In this document: positions 61,001 through 64,000 of the stretch, in pieces
Numbering within the stretch: the first letter of the stretch is position 1
How the letters are laid out: every line of letters begins with the position of its first letter
NCBI RefSeq assembly: GCF_010183535.1
Contig: NC_071332.1
Coordinates: 21,080,001-21,144,000 of the forward strand
Direction of reading: 5' to 3'
Length of the DNA: 64,000 bases
DNA from: Caenorhabditis remanei
Lineage: Eukaryota; Nematoda; Chromadorea; Rhabditida; Rhabditidae
Notes under the pieces: generated by a model
Seen by the model: only the letters and a program-made list of their open reading frames with translations
Told to the model about the DNA's origin: nothing
The model's database searches: none
Position numbers and translations under genes: made by a program

Positions 61001-63542
61001 TCAAAAATAGTGATAGTGGGACCGGAGCAACACGCTTTCCAATTTAGAGCTCAAAAAAAAATTTCAAAAACATTTTTTCCAAATTTTTTTATTTTCAGGA
61101 CAAAGTGACATTCGTTGTGGAAATCAAGCAATTATGCGAATATGACAACCCGATTCTGGAGTTACCCGACGACATCTGCTTCCCGAATTCTGATTATGCA
61201 TTGACAGTGGGAACCAAGAAGCTGCATGTCGACTCGGAGGTAAGTGGAGGTTTAGGGCGCTAGAGTGAAAATTTTCTAACAATGTTTTATATCAATAAAT
61301 AGGAAATGGTATGAGGATTCTGAATATGTTTTTAGATTTTTGATAGGACAAACTTGAGCTGAGTTATGCGGTTTTCCCCAAGTAGATTCTCAAAATTCCT
61401 TCATATTCGTCGCATAATTCACACTGACACATTGCAAATTGCAAATTAGTGAATATCTAAAAATCTACAAGATTCCCAATCGGAGATAACATCTTTCATA
61501 ATTTCATTCATTCCAGTTTTCCTTGGGTTACTGTAATTTTTTGATTTGATCATCATCACCACCAAAAAAATTACAGTACCTAAAACGTCGTGCTCCACTG
61601 CTTGGCTACATGTTTGAGGATGAGGAGAAGAAGGAGTACGAGGTGGATAATGTGGATTTTGCGGATCTGGTGGATGCGTTTGGAGTGTTTCAGCATAGAT
61701 GGGAGTTTCCAGGTATCTTTTTTGTTCGTAGTTCATAAAAATTAATCGATTTCGATTTTCCAGCGGAACGTCTTCTCACCCTTATTCCAATTGCACGGAA
61801 ACTTGGCTTCGATGTCTGGGGACCCGCTCTCAACCGAGAATTCTCACAGCTGGTGTATCGCGCGGACCCTGTGAAAATTGTGGCAAAGGAAGCCGAGGAA
61901 ATCCAGGAATTCCAGTTTAACACAACTTTAAAGCTACCTATTGAGGATGTGGAGGCTATGGGCGCCTCCACGATTCCAGATAATCAGAATCATCTGGTGA
62001 CGTGGGAGGAGCAGAATCGGAATTGCTTGATCTACACTTACACCCAAGAAATCCTTGGTCAGAAGTACTTCTCTCTCGGATTCCAAATGTCTCGCCCATC
62101 GACGTCGGATTCTGATTCTAGAGATGGAGATGATGAAGTGAATGTCACCGATGACGACGATGCACGCTCAGGGTACTCGGAATCAAATTCTGAATCCAAA
62201 TTCTTCGATATTGAAATCCATCTGATAAACGATAAAGGCGAACGGCTGATCTCTGACAGAATCCGAAGAATTCGAGACGATGAGTATACAATAGTTGGGT
62301 CCCCGGTGTTCGCACTATTCGAGGATGTTCTAGGCAACTGTGTCGACGGGCGAGTGGAGTTGGAATTCAACTTTGTGGAGAATCTGGATGACGAGGATGA
62401 GGATAATATGACTCCAGATGAGAATCTAGATTTCGAGGGAGATTTCAAGCTGCCACCTAAGATCAGAATGCCTGGAGTCACCAACGGCGAAATCCAATGT
62501 GAAGGAAGAATCATCCAAATCAATCGAGAGTACCTCTCCCATCACTCTGAATACTTCCGTGGACTCTTCTCAAAACGATTCAAGGAAGGCCAAATGGATT
62601 GTATCACTCTCCCAGCGGAGCACCTCAACACACTATGCTCGGCTCTAGATCTACTCTACAATCGGAGACTTGTTCTGAGTGATGTGGAGATCTCGCGGGT
62701 GTTGGACTTCTCGGATCGGGTGTGCTTGAAGACGTTGACCGATGGGTTGCAGAGTCAGTTGTGGAATAGCAAAGTGATGGATGTGGGAGATAAGAAGTGG
62801 TTGGCTGAGCAGTTTATGTTGACGGATTTGGAGGTAAGGAGTGGGCAGATAAAAAACAGGGCTTTAATTTTATAATTGAGACTTTTTTGATAGCTCCGCC
62901 CATTTTTGAGATATGCGGCTTAATAGAAAGCGCGCCGAGAAGCTTCCCTGGCTTTAAAGGCGCAGATCTCAAAAGTGGGCGGAGCTATCAAAAAATGGTC
63001 AACTACAAAAATGTTTGTCTGTTTTTAATCTACACAGATATATAATATAATTATATAATAATTTCAAATTTTGGAACAAAAATTATTTACAAAAAAAATT
63101 TTGAAAATTTTTTTAGGTCATTTTCAGATTTATGTATTTTACCATTAATTTTTCTCCAGGAATTTGATTTTTTATTTTTGATGAGTACATTAAACAAGAC
63201 TAGGGCTACATTTTTGTAGTTGACAATTTTTTGATAGCTCCTTCCTCTTTTGAAATATAACGGGTCGAAGTTGGTCACTGTAACTTACACTGACAAATTA
63301 TTGTCAGTGTACATAGTTTTGTTACAGTAACAAAAAAGTTGGGAAAAATTTTCAAAAAATTCCAGATCAAATGCACAATGGAACAAAACGAGGAGATGCT
63401 CCGTGCCGCCCGGGCCTCCCGTAAACGTACCCGCCCCGCCGATTTCCAAGATGAACCACTTGACGCCCCGCCCCCACCGAACCCAGAGCGTGTGCTCCAA
63501 GAGCTGCCGGATATGGTGATGAATGAACAAATGAGCTCATGA
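58010..63542 (+). CDS. Protein with duplicated MATH-like and BTB-like domains
   Basis: Six exons, 58010-58119, 59796-60006, 61099-61239, 61577-61712, 61764-62833 and 63366-63542, join to 614 residues. Residues about 20-120 look like a MATH domain (WAIRLKLCKQGDDHQYYSLH ... DKVTFVVEIK). Residues about 137-235 look like a diverged BTB fold (LTVGTKKLHVDSEYLKRRAP, then LLTLIPIARKLGF). A second MATH-like part (about 277-398, LVTWEEQNRNCLIYTYTQ ... VELEFNF), an acidic linker (DDEDEDN) and a clearer BTB (about 441-540: INREYLSHHSEYFRGLFSKR, ITLPAEHLNTLCSALDLLYN) follow. The C-terminus is basic then Pro-rich (RASRKRTRP, DAPPPPNPE). MATH-BTB proteins are usually Cullin-3 substrate adaptors, a family greatly expanded in nematodes, with one copy of each domain; the doubled set is unusual. 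AATAAA lies at 63861-63866. I do not know the C. elegans name. Confidence 0.82.
59405..59690. repeat. Degenerate copy of the 60360-60793 foldback
   Basis: GGAGATGCGGCTTTCAACTT, TTTGGTCATACGCACTTTCG and TTTCCAAAGACTTCC correspond to words of the complete element in the next intron segment. Confidence 0.55.
60360..60793. mobile_element. 434-bp long-arm foldback element in intron 2 of the MATH/BTB gene
   Basis: Arms of about 150 bases (GTCTTTGGAGACGCCACTTT, GACCACGTGGAGTCCATTTC, GTCAAAACCTGCTAAATGTC, TCAAACTTTTCATGTGGATA) flank about 130 bases of unique, GC-richer sequence (60520-60640) containing GCTAGCGCACGGTTCCGCTC. The arms are nearly identical, so it is a recent insertion or under gene conversion. 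No ORF. Confidence 0.8.
62868..63015. repeat. Family A palindrome in intron 5 of the MATH/BTB gene
   Basis: Left arm from the TTTTTGATAGCTCCGCCCAT word and right arm ending TCAACTACAAAAATG. A second copy (63190-63320), with a TGTAACTTACACTGAC centre, ends 45 bases before exon 6. Confidence 0.75.
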
Positions 63543-64000
63543 TAATCTGATTTGATGATTTCTATGTGAATATTGTATAGTGCGGTGGAGCGCGTTTTCC
63601 ACTCCATCGAACATCTCTCCTCTTGTCTTTCCATTTTTTGTATATTCCAGAAGCTTCTAAGCTTCCACCTCCTCATCAATAAGACACCTCGTCTCAAAGT
63701 TTTTAAAATTTCAGGAAAATCTTTTTTCTTCTTTTTTCTTAGCACCGCCAAAATTTTAGTCCTCATGAACTTTAACATTCGTCTCACAACTGCCTTTCTT
63801 TAGGGTTTCTTTTTTCTGTAAAATGTCCTCAAGGTCCTCTTTAAATTGTATTGTACATAAAATAAAAATGAAGCAAATTGAGCAATATTTCATGTTAAAA
63901 ATAGCACCTTCAACATGCTGAAGTGAAGTGGAATCCGAAGCCTGAAATAGCTACAATTAAAAAATCAACTTCTGAATGTGTTTTTCCAGAGGAATTTGTA
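63543..64000. other. 3' flank of the MATH/BTB gene
   Basis: Contains an AGCGCG-type word near 63590, an AT-rich 3'UTR with AATAAA at 63861-63866, and the window end. Nothing else recognised. Confidence 0.5.

Noticed and set aside
62059..62523. 154-aa minus-strand Ser-rich ORF
   Set aside because: Antisense shadow of exon 5 of the MATH/BTB gene.
63275..63787. 170-aa minus-strand ORF
   Set aside because: It is antisense to the last exon of the MATH/BTB gene plus repeat and 3'UTR.

Overview
The window is nuclear DNA from a Caenorhabditis nematode. Compact genes with short AT-rich exons, GT-AG introns and nematode TTTCAG-type 3' splice sites sit among introns and spacers crowded with short palindromic repeats. 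The order mrp-7, dmd-3, mrps-28, EMC10, BAP18-like, dyf-19 matches, from memory, a cluster on C. elegans chromosome V (Y43F8C region). Coding details differ from what I remember of C. elegans, so a related species is more likely; I cannot name it.

Layout. 1-2.3 kb: spacer with a small hairpin and GATA sites. 2.33-15.53 kb (+): a complete 13-exon MRP/ABCC transporter (mrp-7, 1499 aa). 15.73-17.37 kb (-): a two-exon, 99-residue single-pass membrane protein of unknown function, convergent with mrp-7. 17.4-29.0 kb: a gene-poor stretch full of foldback elements, a telomere-like GCCTAA tract and a (TA)n run. 29.06-34.11 kb (+): a double DM-domain factor (dmd-3). 35.96-37.68 kb (-): mitochondrial ribosomal protein S28. 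37.96-40.67 kb (+): EMC10, divergent from mrps-28. 41.02-47.72 kb (+): BAP18-like SANT chromatin protein, possibly in an operon with EMC10. 49.86-54.20 kb (-): FBF1/DYF-19 transition-fibre protein with a 10-bp minisatellite in an intron. 58.01-63.54 kb (+): a protein with tandem MATH-like and BTB-like domains.

The genes do not form one pathway: membrane transport, sex-specific transcription, mitochondrial translation, ER membrane insertion, chromatin and ciliogenesis are all present. What links them is the repeat landscape. Several introns hold duplicated exon edges or splice sites. These include four decoy 3' splice sites in mrp-7 intron 12, a copied exon end plus donor in the BAP18-like gene, and a ~230-bp inverted duplication joining EMC10 intron 4 to the 3' end of BAP18-like intron 1. 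I regard this splice-site-bearing repeat structure as the most unusual signal here.

Exon coordinates were assembled by hand from splice signals, phase and family resemblance. All seven recognised genes and the small membrane gene keep an intact frame with the exons given. No searches were run; homology statements rest on recognised motifs.
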